Source: Bacillaceae bacterium IKA-2 (lineage in GTDB: Bacteria; Bacillota; Bacilli; Bacillales; Anaerobacillaceae). From it: a stretch of 64,000 nucleotides of DNA. The stretch lies in assembly GCA_031761875.1 (NCBI GenBank), contig CP134492.1, forward strand, positions 310,001-374,000. The letters run 5' to 3'. The notes under the pieces are model-generated. The model worked only from the letters and a program-made list of their open reading frames with translations, searched no databases and was not told where the DNA came from. A program made the position numbers and the translations under genes. Shown here in pieces: positions 16,767 through 25,706 of the stretch (the first letter of the stretch is position 1; each line of letters begins with the position of its first letter).

Positions 16767-17478
16767 GAAAATTTTAATTATTGATGACAATGAGGATATT
16801 CGTTACACATTACAAGAAATATGTACTTTTGCAGATTTTAGACCGATTGTTGCTAGTGATGGGAAAGAAGCAATTCAAAAATTTTTAGAACACAACCCTG
16901 ACCTTATTTTGGTTGACTTCCATATGCCTGTCATGGACGGTTTAGTCACGGTACGAACGATTAGAGAAATGGATCAAAAAACACCAATCATCGTTTTAAC
17001 AGTTGATGAACGTCAACAAATCGCTGATAAATTTTTAGATGCTGGAGCGAGTGATTTTGCTTTAAAGCCAATTAAGGCCCCAGACATTATTTCTCGAATA
17101 AATGTTCATTTGAAATTACTAGAACTAGAAATCGATCGAAATAATGCTGATAACGAGACCGAAGAGACTGGACGAACGGAGAGGTTGAAGGCCGGAGAGT
17201 CTATTGAAACACTATCAGAAATTTTAGATAAAGTTATTGCAAAAGGGATTTCTAAACAAACACTATTTGTCATTGCTGAATATGTATCAATTCAAAAAAA
17301 GCCTCAAACAATTGAACAAGTTAGTTTAAAAACTGGAATTTCTTATCCTACTGTACATCGTTATTTAAATCATTTAGTAGAAGAAAAAATGGTTAATACC
17401 CAAATAGATTATGGGGAAATCGGACGACCTAAAAATAATTATTCATGGAACAAGCCGTCGATAAATAACATGGACTAA
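16756..17478 (+). CDS. response regulator with C-terminal helix-turn-helix
   Basis: The receiver domain (about 1-120) has the acidic pocket IIDDNED, the phospho-acceptor Asp near 54 in LVDFHMPVMDG and Lys near 104 in ALKPIK. After a linker (about 130-160), the C-terminal part reads IEQVSLKTGISYPTVHRYLNH, a winged-helix-like HTH as in DctR/CitB-type regulators. ATG 16756 follows AAGGGGAG inside the kinase gene. An upstream in-frame start inside the kinase gene has no ribosome site. It works with the kinase encoded just before it. Confidence 0.9.
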   Translation: MNAKKILIIDDNEDIRYTLQEICTFADFRPIVASDGKEAIQKFLEHNPDLILVDFHMPVMDGLVTVRTIREMDQKTPIIVLTVDERQQIADKFLDAGASDFALKPIKAPDIISRINVHLKLLELEIDRNNADNETEETGRTERLKAGESIETLSEILDKVIAKGISKQTLFVIAEYVSIQKKPQTIEQVSLKTGISYPTVHRYLNHLVEEKMVNTQIDYGEIGRPKNNYSWNKPSINNMD

Positions 17479-17479
17479 A

Positions 17480-17531
17480 ATAAGCAAAGCTACCCAAACC
17501 CCAAGTTTGGATGCTTTGCTTATTTTTTTTA
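17480..17531 (+). terminator. terminator after the two-component pair
   Basis: ATAAGCAAAGC pairs with GCTTTGCTTAT around an inner CCAAAC / GTTTGG stem, followed by eight T. It separates the two-component genes from the transporter. Confidence 0.9.
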
Positions 17532-17725
17532 AAAGAATGAAATTCATTTAAAAAGATAAGAATTAAAAAATTTTCGCTTCTGTTTAGGCAGAGGGGTTTT
17601 TAACTTTTTATTACAAATAGTGTGATAAATAAGATAAATAAGATAAAAACACCAGTAATTTGGCGGATGACGTTATTATTAGAATAATCTATTAATTTAG
17701 AAAATAGAAAAAGGGGGAATAAAAA

Positions 17726-19396
17726 TTGAAAATAGTAAAATGGTTTGTGTTATTTATTTCGATAGCGCTAATATTAGGCGCTTGTTCAAGTAATTCAGAC
17801 TCAAACTCAGACCCAGATTCATCAGGTGAGGTAACAGAGCATGGCGAATCGGTTCCAGAAGTAAGGATTTTTAGTTCATTACCTGAAGCAAACCAAGTAA
17901 ACTATGAAGCTGCTAAAATGATTGAAACAGAATGGGAAGCACTAGGTGTTAGTGTCGATAACCGCCCAACTGAGTTCAATACTTTAGTTTCAATTATCTA
18001 TGGCGATGATCATGACTATGACGCTTATACAATTGGGTGGGGAGGTCGTGTCGATAGAATTGACCCAGATATGTTCATTCATTCTATTTTCCACTCTTCC
18101 AATGCAGGTCCAGGGGGAAATAATACAACTGGATTTATGAATGATGAGTATGACGTATTAGCAGATGCCCAGCGAGAAGAAATGGATCCAGCGGCACGTC
18201 AATCGCTTGTTCATCAAGCGCAAGAAATATTAGCAGTAGAGGCACCGCTGCTTACATTATATTCACGATTACTTGTTCATGCTTATAATAATGAACGTTT
18301 TACGAATATGACGATTATGGCTGGAGAAGGTATGTATAATGAGTGGACTCCTGTCCGTGCAGAACCTTTAACAGATGATAAAATGTTGAGAATCGGAAGT
18401 CAATTTGATTTAGATACTGTAAATCCAGTCGGTGCAAACAGCACATATGAGTGGAGAAATATGCGCTTGATTTATGATAAGCTAGTACGCTTAAACCCAG
18501 AAATAGAAGTAGAACCAGCAGCGGCTGAAAGCTGGGATGTTGTTGATGACAATACAGTTGACGTTAAAATTCGTCCAGGAATGCTTTTCCATGACGGTGT
18601 ACCAGTAACCGCGGAAGATGTGAAATTTACTTATGATTATTTTATTGATTGGGAAATTGCCTATTTCATGTCTTTCCTAGAAGTAATCGAATCGGTTGAA
18701 TTAATGGACGAGGACACTGTTCGCTTTAATTTAAAACGACCATATGCACCTCTAATTAATGTAACATTTGCGCAAATTCCAATTATCCCTAAACATATTT
18801 GGGAAAATATTGTTGAAGAAGAAGGGTTAGCTCATCCGGATGAGTATTTAAACGAGGAAGCAATCGGAAGCGGCCCATTCAAGCTTGAACAATGGAGACG
18901 CGGTGAAGAATTACGTACTTCCACTAATCGTGATTTTTATGAAGATATTAAAATTGATGGTTTTATCTATCGTATCTATGCTCAACCAGAAGCGGTAATG
19001 ACAGCTCTTGAAACTGGTGATATTGATATGAATGCGGAACAATTTATTCCGGCACATATTCAGCGTGCAGAAGAAGTTAGTCATTTAAATGTATTGGAAG
19101 CTGGAGATATCGGTTATCAATATTTGAGTTTTAACATGCGGAAACCTCCATTTGATGATTTTGCTTTCCGTCAAGCAATTGCTCATACAATTGATTATGA
19201 TTTAATACTTGATGCTCATCTACAAGGATATGGGCTTGCTGGTGGGGCTGGATTAGTAATTAGTCCACAAAACGAATTTTGGTTTAATGCTAATGTAGAC
19301 AGACCACAATTTGACCCTGAAAAAGCGCGTCAAATTCTTAGTGAAGCTGGATATACGTGGGATGATGAAGGTAAACTGCGTTTTCCATTACAATAA
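17726..19396 (+). CDS. peptide-type ABC transporter binding lipoprotein, circularly permuted
   Basis: This is the extracytoplasmic binding protein of the transporter encoded downstream. The lipobox LILGAC gives lipidated Cys20. The domain order is unusual. Residues about 45-215 (RIFSSLPEANQVNYEAAK, EALGVSVDN, DYDAYTIGWGGRVDRIDPD, QAQEILAVEAPLLTLYS) match the normal C-terminal third of SBP_bac_5 proteins. Residues 218-556 (MLRIGSQFDLDTVNP, EPAAAESWDV, FHDGVPVTAEDVKFTYDYF, then FDPEKARQILSEAGY) match the normal N-terminal two thirds. The protein stops at GKLRFPLQ, just where a normal protein would run into the segment found here at the front. Start is TTG 17726 behind AAGGGGG. Substrate is unknown. 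Confidence 0.88.
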   Translation: MKIVKWFVLFISIALILGACSSNSDSNSDPDSSGEVTEHGESVPEVRIFSSLPEANQVNYEAAKMIETEWEALGVSVDNRPTEFNTLVSIIYGDDHDYDAYTIGWGGRVDRIDPDMFIHSIFHSSNAGPGGNNTTGFMNDEYDVLADAQREEMDPAARQSLVHQAQEILAVEAPLLTLYSRLLVHAYNNERFTNMTIMAGEGMYNEWTPVRAEPLTDDKMLRIGSQFDLDTVNPVGANSTYEWRNMRLIYDKLVRLNPEIEVEPAAAESWDVVDDNTVDVKIRPGMLFHDGVPVTAEDVKFTYDYFIDWEIAYFMSFLEVIESVELMDEDTVRFNLKRPYAPLINVTFAQIPIIPKHIWENIVEEEGLAHPDEYLNEEAIGSGPFKLEQWRRGEELRTSTNRDFYEDIKIDGFIYRIYAQPEAVMTALETGDIDMNAEQFIPAHIQRAEEVSHLNVLEAGDIGYQYLSFNMRKPPFDDFAFRQAIAHTIDYDLILDAHLQGYGLAGGAGLVISPQNEFWFNANVDRPQFDPEKARQILSEAGYTWDDEGKLRFPLQ

Positions 19397-19478
19397 TAGC
19401 TTTTATTTAGTTGAAAAAATATAGAAATGGGGGCCGGCCTAGGTCGGCCCTTTCTATTTATACTTGTTGACAGGTAAA

Positions 19479-19590
19479 TGAATTTCATAATGTAGATTTT
19501 GCGCCACTTGGACACTACATCTAGTTGAACTAAAACATTTTCAACTAGATGTAGGATGATGTGGCTAATATATTGGTATTATGAAATTCA
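19479..19590. repeat. MITE-like palindromic repeat, copy 2
   Basis: TGAATTTCATAATGTAGATTTTGCGCCACT at the left and GTGGCTAATATATTGGTATTATGAAATTCA at the right (given here in two parts of the same element), with an inner ATCTAGTTGAA / TTCAACTAGAT hairpin. It is inserted between the binding-protein and permease genes, in the opposite orientation to copy 1. Confidence 0.85.
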
Positions 19591-19655
19591 CTCAGGTAAA
19601 TGAAGTACTAACTATTTTATATAGAATGCACTTCAGAGAGAGGACGGTGAGTAGG

Positions 19656-20627
19656 TTGATTTCTTTCATTTTTAGAAGAACAATACAAATGCTCTTTACA
19701 CTGGTTATTATTGCGACAATTATCTTCTTAATGTTTCGTTTAATGCCTGGTGATATGTCAGCTTCTATGGTTGATCCTTCAATTTCGGCAGAAGCGCGTC
19801 AACAAATTGTTGAACGCTATGGACTAGATCAAAGTTTATGGATTCAATATACGACCTTTATGAAAGGGATTGTTCAATTTGATTTTGGGAACTCATTTTA
19901 TTATAAACAACCCGCGATAGATATTTTGTTGGATAAGTTACCTGCAACGCTAGTATTAATGTTTACGGCGATGATCTTCGCTTATGGGATTGGGATTTTT
20001 GGTGGTGCCTGGATGGCTTGGAATCGTGGTTCCAAACGTGAAACAACAGGAGTAGCGGTAGCGCTAATATTTCGCTCTGCTCCAACGTTTTGGGTAGGTA
20101 TCATGGCCATTTACTTATTCTCGGTTGTATTAGGTTGGTTCCCAAGTTCGGGAATGCGCTCGGCTGGTTATATAGCAGATACAAATTTTCAAGTGTTTTT
20201 CTCATTAGATTTTTTAAAGCATTTAATTTTACCGACAATTGTGGCAGGGGTATTTTTCTTAGCAACGCCACTACTGATCATGCGTAATACGATGTTGGAA
20301 GTAATGGGAGAAGATTTTATTGAATTTGCTAGAGCGAAAGGATTACCAGAGCGAGTCATCTTATATCGACATGCCGCGCGTAATGCTTTATTACCTGTTG
20401 TTACGGCAGGAGCGTTATTTATCGGCTCGGCTATCGGTGGACAAGTCTTAATTGAATACGTATTTAGTTGGCCAGGATTAGGTCGCGAAATGGTCTTAGC
20501 TGCACAGCGTCATGACTATCCAGTAGCGCAAGCATCTTTTATAATTTTAGCAGCATTAATTATGTTTATGAATCTAGTTGCGGATCTATTTTATTCATAC
20601 CTAGATCCAAGAATAACTTATAATTAA
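19656..20627 (+). CDS. peptide-type ABC transporter permease (DppB-like)
   Basis: First membrane subunit of a peptide/nickel-type importer. It starts in a typical way, with ISFIFRRTIQMLFTLVIIATI as the first membrane helix, then LMPGDMS, and has about six helices. The EAA loop is FIEFARAKGLPERVILYRHAARNALLP in two parts (about 205-231). The TTG at 19656 is preferred because it matches the usual family start and lies behind GGTGAG. The longer frame back to 19581 would run into the end of a MITE-like repeat. It is followed after 14 bp by the second permease. Confidence 0.9.
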   Translation: MISFIFRRTIQMLFTLVIIATIIFLMFRLMPGDMSASMVDPSISAEARQQIVERYGLDQSLWIQYTTFMKGIVQFDFGNSFYYKQPAIDILLDKLPATLVLMFTAMIFAYGIGIFGGAWMAWNRGSKRETTGVAVALIFRSAPTFWVGIMAIYLFSVVLGWFPSSGMRSAGYIADTNFQVFFSLDFLKHLILPTIVAGVFFLATPLLIMRNTMLEVMGEDFIEFARAKGLPERVILYRHAARNALLPVVTAGALFIGSAIGGQVLIEYVFSWPGLGREMVLAAQRHDYPVAQASFIILAALIMFMNLVADLFYSYLDPRITYN

Positions 20628-20641
20628 GGAGGGTACCTAAA

Positions 20642-21571
20642 ATGAGTCAAATAGTAAACGAGCAGGAAAAAAAACCTACTCTAACTAAACGTCGACCAAA
20701 GATAAATAGCAAAGGGGCCCTCAGGTTATTTCTTGAAAATGTGCTTAGAGATAAGCTTGCTTTAACTGGTCTTATTATTTTGCTGACTTTTATTTTTATC
20801 GGTGTTTTTAGCGAACAAATTGCACCATATGATCCAGATGAAATGATTCGTGACGAACAAGGCGATCTGAAACGTTTGCAAAAACCATCTACGGAACATT
20901 TTTTTGGTACGACAAACGTTGGGCGTGATGTCTTTAGCCAAGTAGTAAAAGGTACACGAACAGCTCTTATCGTCGGGGGCCTAGCAGCATTTTTTGTAAC
21001 ATTTGTAGGAACAACGGTAGGAATAATCTCTGGTTATTTCGGTGGAAAGATCGATAATGTCCTGATGCGAATCGTTGATATATTTTATGCAATACCATTT
21101 ATTCCTTTTGTAATCGTCCTTGTTGCACTGCTCGATCCAAGTTTGTGGAATGTTATTTTAGCAGTTTCGCTATTAACTTGGCGAACCGTTGCCAGGATTG
21201 TCCGTTCACAAGTATTATCTGTTGCAAAACGTCCGTTTATTAAAGCGGCTAAGGTTGCAGGCGCTAGTCATACTAGAATCATGTTAAAGTACATTTTACC
21301 AAATGTAGTTCCACTCGCACTTTTAGAAATGGCTTTCATGGTAAACTGGGCTATTACAGCTGAAGCAAGTGTCGCCTTCTTAGGATTTGGAGACCCTGAT
21401 GCTACAAGCTGGGGACAAATTATTCATTATAACTTCCTTAGCGGGCATTCACGTGACGCTTGGTGGTGGGCGGTACCGCCTGGGTTAGCGATCGTATTGC
21501 TTCTCGTCTCAATTTTCTTTGTAGCACGAGCATTAGAGGAAGTTGTCAATCCAAGATTAAGGAGGAGATAA
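20642..21571 (+). CDS. peptide-type ABC transporter permease (DppC-like)
   Basis: Second membrane subunit. An N-terminal soluble stretch of about 35 residues precedes the first helix (LALTGLIILLTFIFIGVF). The DppC-type loop PDEMIRDEQGDLKRLQKPST and FGTTNVGRDVFSQ follow, then about five helices. The EAA loop reads FIKAAKVAGASHTRIMLKYI (about 199-218), which contacts the ATPases. AAGGAGGGTACC precedes the ATG. It lies 3 bp before the first ATPase gene. Confidence 0.93.
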   Translation: MSQIVNEQEKKPTLTKRRPKINSKGALRLFLENVLRDKLALTGLIILLTFIFIGVFSEQIAPYDPDEMIRDEQGDLKRLQKPSTEHFFGTTNVGRDVFSQVVKGTRTALIVGGLAAFFVTFVGTTVGIISGYFGGKIDNVLMRIVDIFYAIPFIPFVIVLVALLDPSLWNVILAVSLLTWRTVARIVRSQVLSVAKRPFIKAAKVAGASHTRIMLKYILPNVVPLALLEMAFMVNWAITAEASVAFLGFGDPDATSWGQIIHYNFLSGHSRDAWWWAVPPGLAIVLLLVSIFFVARALEEVVNPRLRRR

Positions 21572-21574
21572 CAG

Positions 21575-22621
21575 ATGAATGTATTAGAAGTGAAAAATTT
21601 AGATATAGATTATCTAACATCAGAAGGTCCGTTAAGGGCTGTAAGTGATATCTCCTTTACACTAGAAGAGGGAGAACGATTAGGTCTTGTTGGTGAAAGT
21701 GGTTGTGGAAAAACAACGTTAGCAAAATGCATCATGAAATTATTACCTAGTAACGGTGTGATCTCAAGAGGTGAAATGATCTTTAAAGGTGAAGATTTAG
21801 TTAAAAAGACACCTGAGCAAATGCGTAAATTACGTTGGAAAGAAATTTCGATGATAGCTCAAAGTGCGATGAATGCTCTTAATCCTGTTTATCGTGTCGG
21901 CGATCAAATCGTTGAAGCCATTCAAGCTCATGTTTCGATGAGTAATGAAGATGCGATGAATCGTTCGGGGGAGCTATTTGAACTTGTCGGCCTAGATCGT
22001 AAAAGATTAAGAGATTACCCGCATCAAATGAGTGGCGGCATGAAGCAACGAGCGATTATCGCTATGGCGCTGTCCTTAAACCCATCGCTAATCATTGCTG
22101 ATGAACCGACAACAGCATTAGACGTTGTTGTTCAAGACCGTATTTTAAATCAAATTATTCAAATTCAGCAAGACATTAATAGTTCAATGATCTTTATTAC
22201 TCATGATATTTCGGTTGTTTCAGAAACCTGCAATACAATCATTGTCATGTATGGGGGGAAAATGGTCGAAAAAGCGAGCACACGTAATTTTTTCAGAAAT
22301 CCACATCACCCTTATACGTTAGGATTGCAAAATGCGTTCCCTAGTATTCTCGATATTGGTGAGGAATTGGTATCTATACCTGGTTCTCCACCAAATTTGC
22401 TTAATGCTCAAGCAGGATGTCGTTTCAGCGAGCGTTGCCCATTTGTTACTGATCAGTGCATAAATGAAGATCCGAAATTAATAGAAGTGAGTGAAGATCA
22501 TTTTGTTGCTTGCCATTATCCTGAGCAAGTCGAACACTTTCGTGAAGCTTCGAAAAAAGCTGAAACTTGGGAAAATGTCGCTGAGCGCCTAATAGCACAA
22601 GGAATGGAGGGAAGGACATGA
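21575..22621 (+). CDS. peptide-type ABC transporter ATPase (DppD-like)
   Basis: Cytoplasmic ATPase of 348 residues. Walker A GESGCGKTT (about 39-47), signature SGGMKQRA, Walker B LIIADEPTTALD and the switch His in FITHD are all present. The C-terminal oligopeptide-transporter extension holds CRFSERCPFVTDQC, a cysteine cluster that in this subfamily can bind an iron-sulfur cluster. AAGGAGGAGAT precedes the ATG. Its end overlaps the next ATPase gene by 4 nt (ATGA). Confidence 0.95.
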   Translation: MNVLEVKNLDIDYLTSEGPLRAVSDISFTLEEGERLGLVGESGCGKTTLAKCIMKLLPSNGVISRGEMIFKGEDLVKKTPEQMRKLRWKEISMIAQSAMNALNPVYRVGDQIVEAIQAHVSMSNEDAMNRSGELFELVGLDRKRLRDYPHQMSGGMKQRAIIAMALSLNPSLIIADEPTTALDVVVQDRILNQIIQIQQDINSSMIFITHDISVVSETCNTIIVMYGGKMVEKASTRNFFRNPHHPYTLGLQNAFPSILDIGEELVSIPGSPPNLLNAQAGCRFSERCPFVTDQCINEDPKLIEVSEDHFVACHYPEQVEHFREASKKAETWENVAERLIAQGMEGRT

Positions 22622-23646
22622 ATGAAACAACTCCATTAATTGAAGTGAAAAATTTAAAAAAGCATTTCCCGGTAGGCGGTGGGCTACGTGATATTTTTAA
22701 TAGCAATAAAAAATCGGTAAAAGCGATTGATGATATCTCATTTGAAATCGGCAAAGGGGAAATCCTTGGACTTGCCGGTGAAAGTGGTTCTGGTAAAACA
22801 ACTGTAGGTGAGATATTGGTTCGTTTGCAAGATGTCACGGATGGCTCGATTAAGTTTGCCGGAAAAGATTTTCTTCATATTGCTCGAAAAGAAGAAAAGC
22901 AGTTTCGAAAAGATGTTCAAATGATTTTTCAAGATCCCTATGAAACATTAAATCCAAGGTTTACAGTCCTAGAAACAGTCGCTGAGCCGTTGAAGATTAA
23001 TGGCATGAAGAATAAAGCTGAAATTGAAGAAAAAGTATACCAAGCATTGGAAACTGCAGAATTGAGACCAGCTGAGGAGTATATGCAGCGTTACCCTCAT
23101 GAACTAAGTGGTGGTCAACGACAACGTGTATCGATTGCCCGGGGAATTGTTATTGACCCTAAGTTTCTTGTTGCTGATGAACCAGTATCGATGCTAGATG
23201 TATCAATTCGCGCTGGCGTTTTAAATTTATTGCGTCGTTTACGTAAAGATATGGGCTTAAGCATGCTTTATATATCGCATGACTTGTCGACAATTAAATA
23301 TTTATGTGACCGAATTGCGGTTATGTATTTGGGGAAAATTGTTGAAATTGGTCCGGTCGATGAAGTTATTCATCATCCGCAGCACCCATATACAAAAGCA
23401 TTATTGTCGGCAGTGCCGGTTCCAGATCCAGATTACGATCGTAAACGAATCGATATTGATGAGCAAGTGGCCGATCAAATTAATTTACCTCCAGGCTGTC
23501 GCTTTGAGCCAAGATGTCCATATGCGACCGAGGAATGTAAAACTTGCGATCACACATTAATCGAAAGAAGACCAGGACAAATGAGTGGTTGTATTTATAA
23601 AGAGGAAGAATTAGTGTTAAAAAGTGAACGTGTGAAAGGTGTCTGA
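22618..23646 (+). CDS. peptide-type ABC transporter ATPase (DppF-like)
   Basis: Second ATPase, 342 residues, forming a heterodimer with the DppD-like subunit. Walker A GESGSGKTT, signature LSGGQRQR, Walker B FLVADEPVSMLD and switch His in YISHD are intact. The C-terminal extension has the CRFEPRCPYATEECKTC cluster. Its ATG overlaps the previous stop. The TGA at 23644-23646 lies inside a GGTGTCTGACACC repeat, so the repeat has probably replaced the original end of the gene (last residues RVKGV). Confidence 0.95.
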   Translation: MNETTPLIEVKNLKKHFPVGGGLRDIFNSNKKSVKAIDDISFEIGKGEILGLAGESGSGKTTVGEILVRLQDVTDGSIKFAGKDFLHIARKEEKQFRKDVQMIFQDPYETLNPRFTVLETVAEPLKINGMKNKAEIEEKVYQALETAELRPAEEYMQRYPHELSGGQRQRVSIARGIVIDPKFLVADEPVSMLDVSIRAGVLNLLRRLRKDMGLSMLYISHDLSTIKYLCDRIAVMYLGKIVEIGPVDEVIHHPQHPYTKALLSAVPVPDPDYDRKRIDIDEQVADQINLPPGCRFEPRCPYATEECKTCDHTLIERRPGQMSGCIYKEEELVLKSERVKGV

Positions 23647-23687
23647 CACCACTCGTGGACAAAAGAGTAATTTGTCCACGAGTGGCG
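23639..23687. repeat. GGTGTCTGACACC repeat with CACTCGTGGACAAA hairpin
   Basis: GGTGTCTGACACCACTCG is followed by a perfect 15-bp inverted repeat whose arms are CCACTCGTGGACAAA and TTTGTCCACGAGTGG. A nearly identical 26-bp start recurs at 31671 in the glycyl-tRNA synthetase leader, and a related palindrome at 52033 and 52105. Confidence 0.7.
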
Positions 23688-23705
23688 GACGTATACGAAT
23701 TAAAA

Positions 23706-23748
23706 AAGGTAGACTCAAACAATAAATGTTTGAGTCTACCTCTTTTTT
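23706..23748 (+). terminator. terminator of the ABC transporter operon
   Basis: AGGTAGACTCAAAC pairs perfectly with GTTTGAGTCTACCT across 7 nt and is followed by CTTTTTT. Confidence 0.92.
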
Positions 23749-23828
23749 GGGGTTAATATACTTTGAAATGTACGAAGTTAATTTTCAAATTTATGAGTAT
23801 CGCCTTGCTTTTGCTAAGGGAATACTCA

Positions 23829-24266
23829 TTAGAATTTCAATGTTGCAGGTCCGTCTAAATCAGGATGGTTAATTAAGCGAATTGATTTTGGCGTACATTT
23901 AATGACAATATAGTTAGGGTCCTCAGGCCCAGTTAGGTATTTAAGGAAATTTTCATGCCAAAAGCGATTCCTTAATTCCTGATCATCGTGGATTGTTGCC
24001 TGAGCTGTCATATCAATGTACGGCTTCCCATATCCGCCGCTGCCTTCATAACCTAAGAGGATATGTACTTTATCGTTTTTATTGATGTCTTGAACTTTTT
24101 CTGTTAGTTTGCTTGAAATCGTATAAAGCGTAAATTCCTCATTACGAAAAATCATATAACGTACAAATGGTTGCTCACCTTTCATCGTCGCTAATGTTCC
24201 CACTCGATTTTCACTCAATATTCGTAAAATTTCATCGTTAATTATTTCTTGCTCCAATTTTAACAC
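23829..24266 (-). CDS. pyridoxamine 5'-phosphate oxidase-like (general stress protein 26 type)
   Basis: A 145-residue split-barrel flavin-binding protein. The opening NDEILRILSENRVGTLATMK and FVRYMIFRNEEFTLYTISSK are typical of the small PNPOx-like general stress family (B. subtilis YdaG type). Such proteins bind FMN or F420-like cofactors and often take part in oxidative stress responses; the substrate is unknown. AGGGGTGTT lies before the ATG at 24266. It stands alone, with terminators of the transporter operon on its downstream side. Confidence 0.8.
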   Translation of the reverse strand: MLKLEQEIINDEILRILSENRVGTLATMKGEQPFVRYMIFRNEEFTLYTISSKLTEKVQDINKNDKVHILLGYEGSGGYGKPYIDMTAQATIHDDQELRNRFWHENFLKYLTGPEDPNYIVIKCTPKSIRLINHPDLDGPATLKF

Positions 24267-24515
24267 CCCTCAGTATCTAAAAATAAAGTAAATTTGTTCA
24301 TTGGTATTCCATTTCTATTTTACACCAACGGCATCAAGAATGGGATTTGCTAAGTGAACTTCGAGGGATATTCATAAAATATAATGACAATAAACGGAAC
24401 TTATTGTCGGACGTCTAAGAGTTAGGGAATTTATGCTGGAGTTTATGCGGTGTCAGTCATCCGAAAAGTGAATAGAATATAATAAGCTCAGATTATTGGA
24501 CAGGTGGTTTTAAAG

Positions 24516-25073
24516 GTGGTGGATAATGATAAATTAGTTGTGGGAGCTTGGATTGATGCTATTGGAACGATCATTTCGGCCATTGCTGAAGTAAGGACAT
24601 TGGCAGGATTGGATGGAAGTAATAATAAGCTTGTAGCGATTGGCGAAGGTCTGCAAGCGTTCGGAACAATGTTAATTGGGACGGTCTTAGAAGAAGATCC
24701 ATTGAACTTTGTAGGGAATTGGATCGATGGTGCTGGTGCAGCAGCGAGTTCGTTGGGGGCTTATTTTCAGTACACGGATATAGACAATGGCGTTGATAGT
24801 ATTCGACTTGCGGTTATTGGTGATTTATTTCAATCACTAGGGGCGGCGATAAGTGCTAAAGCTGATTATTTATCAAAAGATATTGATAACATATTCGCTA
24901 TCGGCAATGGGCTTCAGTCACTAGGAGCAGGTCTAGAAGCGATTGGTGGCGTTTATGAGTTAAAGGAGCGAGCGGATGAAGGTCAACCACTCACAACGAT
25001 AGGTGCTATTTTACAAGCAGCTGGCTCGAATTTAAATGCACTTGCTTTAACGAACGATGTTAGGGAAAAGTAG
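24516..25073 (+). CDS. Gly/Ala-rich repetitive protein (DUF6944-like)
   Basis: A 185-residue protein made of about five related helical repeats: VGAWIDAIGTIISAIAEV, VGNWIDGAGAAASSLGAY, IGDLFQSLGAAISAKADY, IGNGLQSLGAGLEAIGGV and IGAILQAAGSNLNALAL. Each has a Gly-rich small-residue face followed by a charged linker, suggesting amphipathic hairpins. It resembles the repetitive DUF6944-type proteins of Bacillaceae; no function is known. The GTG at 24516 is chosen because AGGTGG (24502-24507) lies 8 nt before it; GTG 24504 and 24519 are alternatives. It forms a single-gene unit. Confidence 0.7.
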   Translation: MVDNDKLVVGAWIDAIGTIISAIAEVRTLAGLDGSNNKLVAIGEGLQAFGTMLIGTVLEEDPLNFVGNWIDGAGAAASSLGAYFQYTDIDNGVDSIRLAVIGDLFQSLGAAISAKADYLSKDIDNIFAIGNGLQSLGAGLEAIGGVYELKERADEGQPLTTIGAILQAAGSNLNALALTNDVREK

Positions 25074-25124
25074 TAGAGGCAAGTTATCTCAATTTACCTC
25101 TCTCAAAATTTAATGACTAAAAAA

Positions 25125-25424
25125 TTAATTCACACCTTGTTGAACAATCTCAACCTGAGAAGTAAGGGTCAAAGGTTTATCAATACGATCATCAATACTG
25201 ATGTTTGTAACAACACGTTGTGTTCCACTGTTTAGTTCATTTTGATGAATGTCTTTAGCTATCTCCATAAGTTGGTCGATATTGCCTTCAATAACAGTGG
25301 CTGTTGGAGTAACTTGATAATTAAGTCCCTTACCTTTGATTAATTCGACAGCTTTAGATACATTACTACTAAAACTAGCTGTATTAGAACCGACAGGAAT
25401 AACGCTTATTTCAAGTAATGACAT
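25125..25424 (-). CDS. MTH1187-family thiamine-binding protein (YqgV-like)
   Basis: The 99-residue protein begins MSLLEISVIPVGSNTASFSS and shows the ferredoxin-like pattern of the MTH1187/YkoF thiamine-binding family (YQVTPTATVIEGNIDQLMEI). Members bind thiamine or related pyrimidines. The ATG at 25424 is behind AGGGGAGTG, so the longer upstream frame is not used. It stands alone. Confidence 0.82.
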   Translation of the reverse strand: MSLLEISVIPVGSNTASFSSNVSKAVELIKGKGLNYQVTPTATVIEGNIDQLMEIAKDIHQNELNSGTQRVVTNISIDDRIDKPLTLTSQVEIVQQGVN

Positions 25425-25439
25425 TTGGCACACTCCCCT

Positions 25440-25520
25440 AATTTTTAGATGGTCATAAGAAAAGCTAGGTGCTGAAGCTAGATCAGAAAAGCGCAAGAGC
25501 CTTGATAGCTTATGGCCTAT
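25440..25520. repeat. TCTAGCT-family repeat piece
   Basis: AAAGCTAGGTGCTGAAGCTAGA and AAAAGCGCAAGAGCCTTG (two separate parts) resemble pieces of the dispersed element seen at 35625 and 44861. Confidence 0.4.
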
Positions 25521-25706
25521 AAATAGCTTAAACTTTTTTAGGATAATTAACCGTTCCTAATTTTTCATATTGCGTCTAGTTTTTCAATTTACGGGTTTAT
25601 TGCTTCAGAAACTAAGATACAATACATACATGAATAGATATATTCGTATTTTTATGATATAACTACTATTAAATTAGCGGTAAGACTTATGAAAGGTTGG
25701 TAATGT

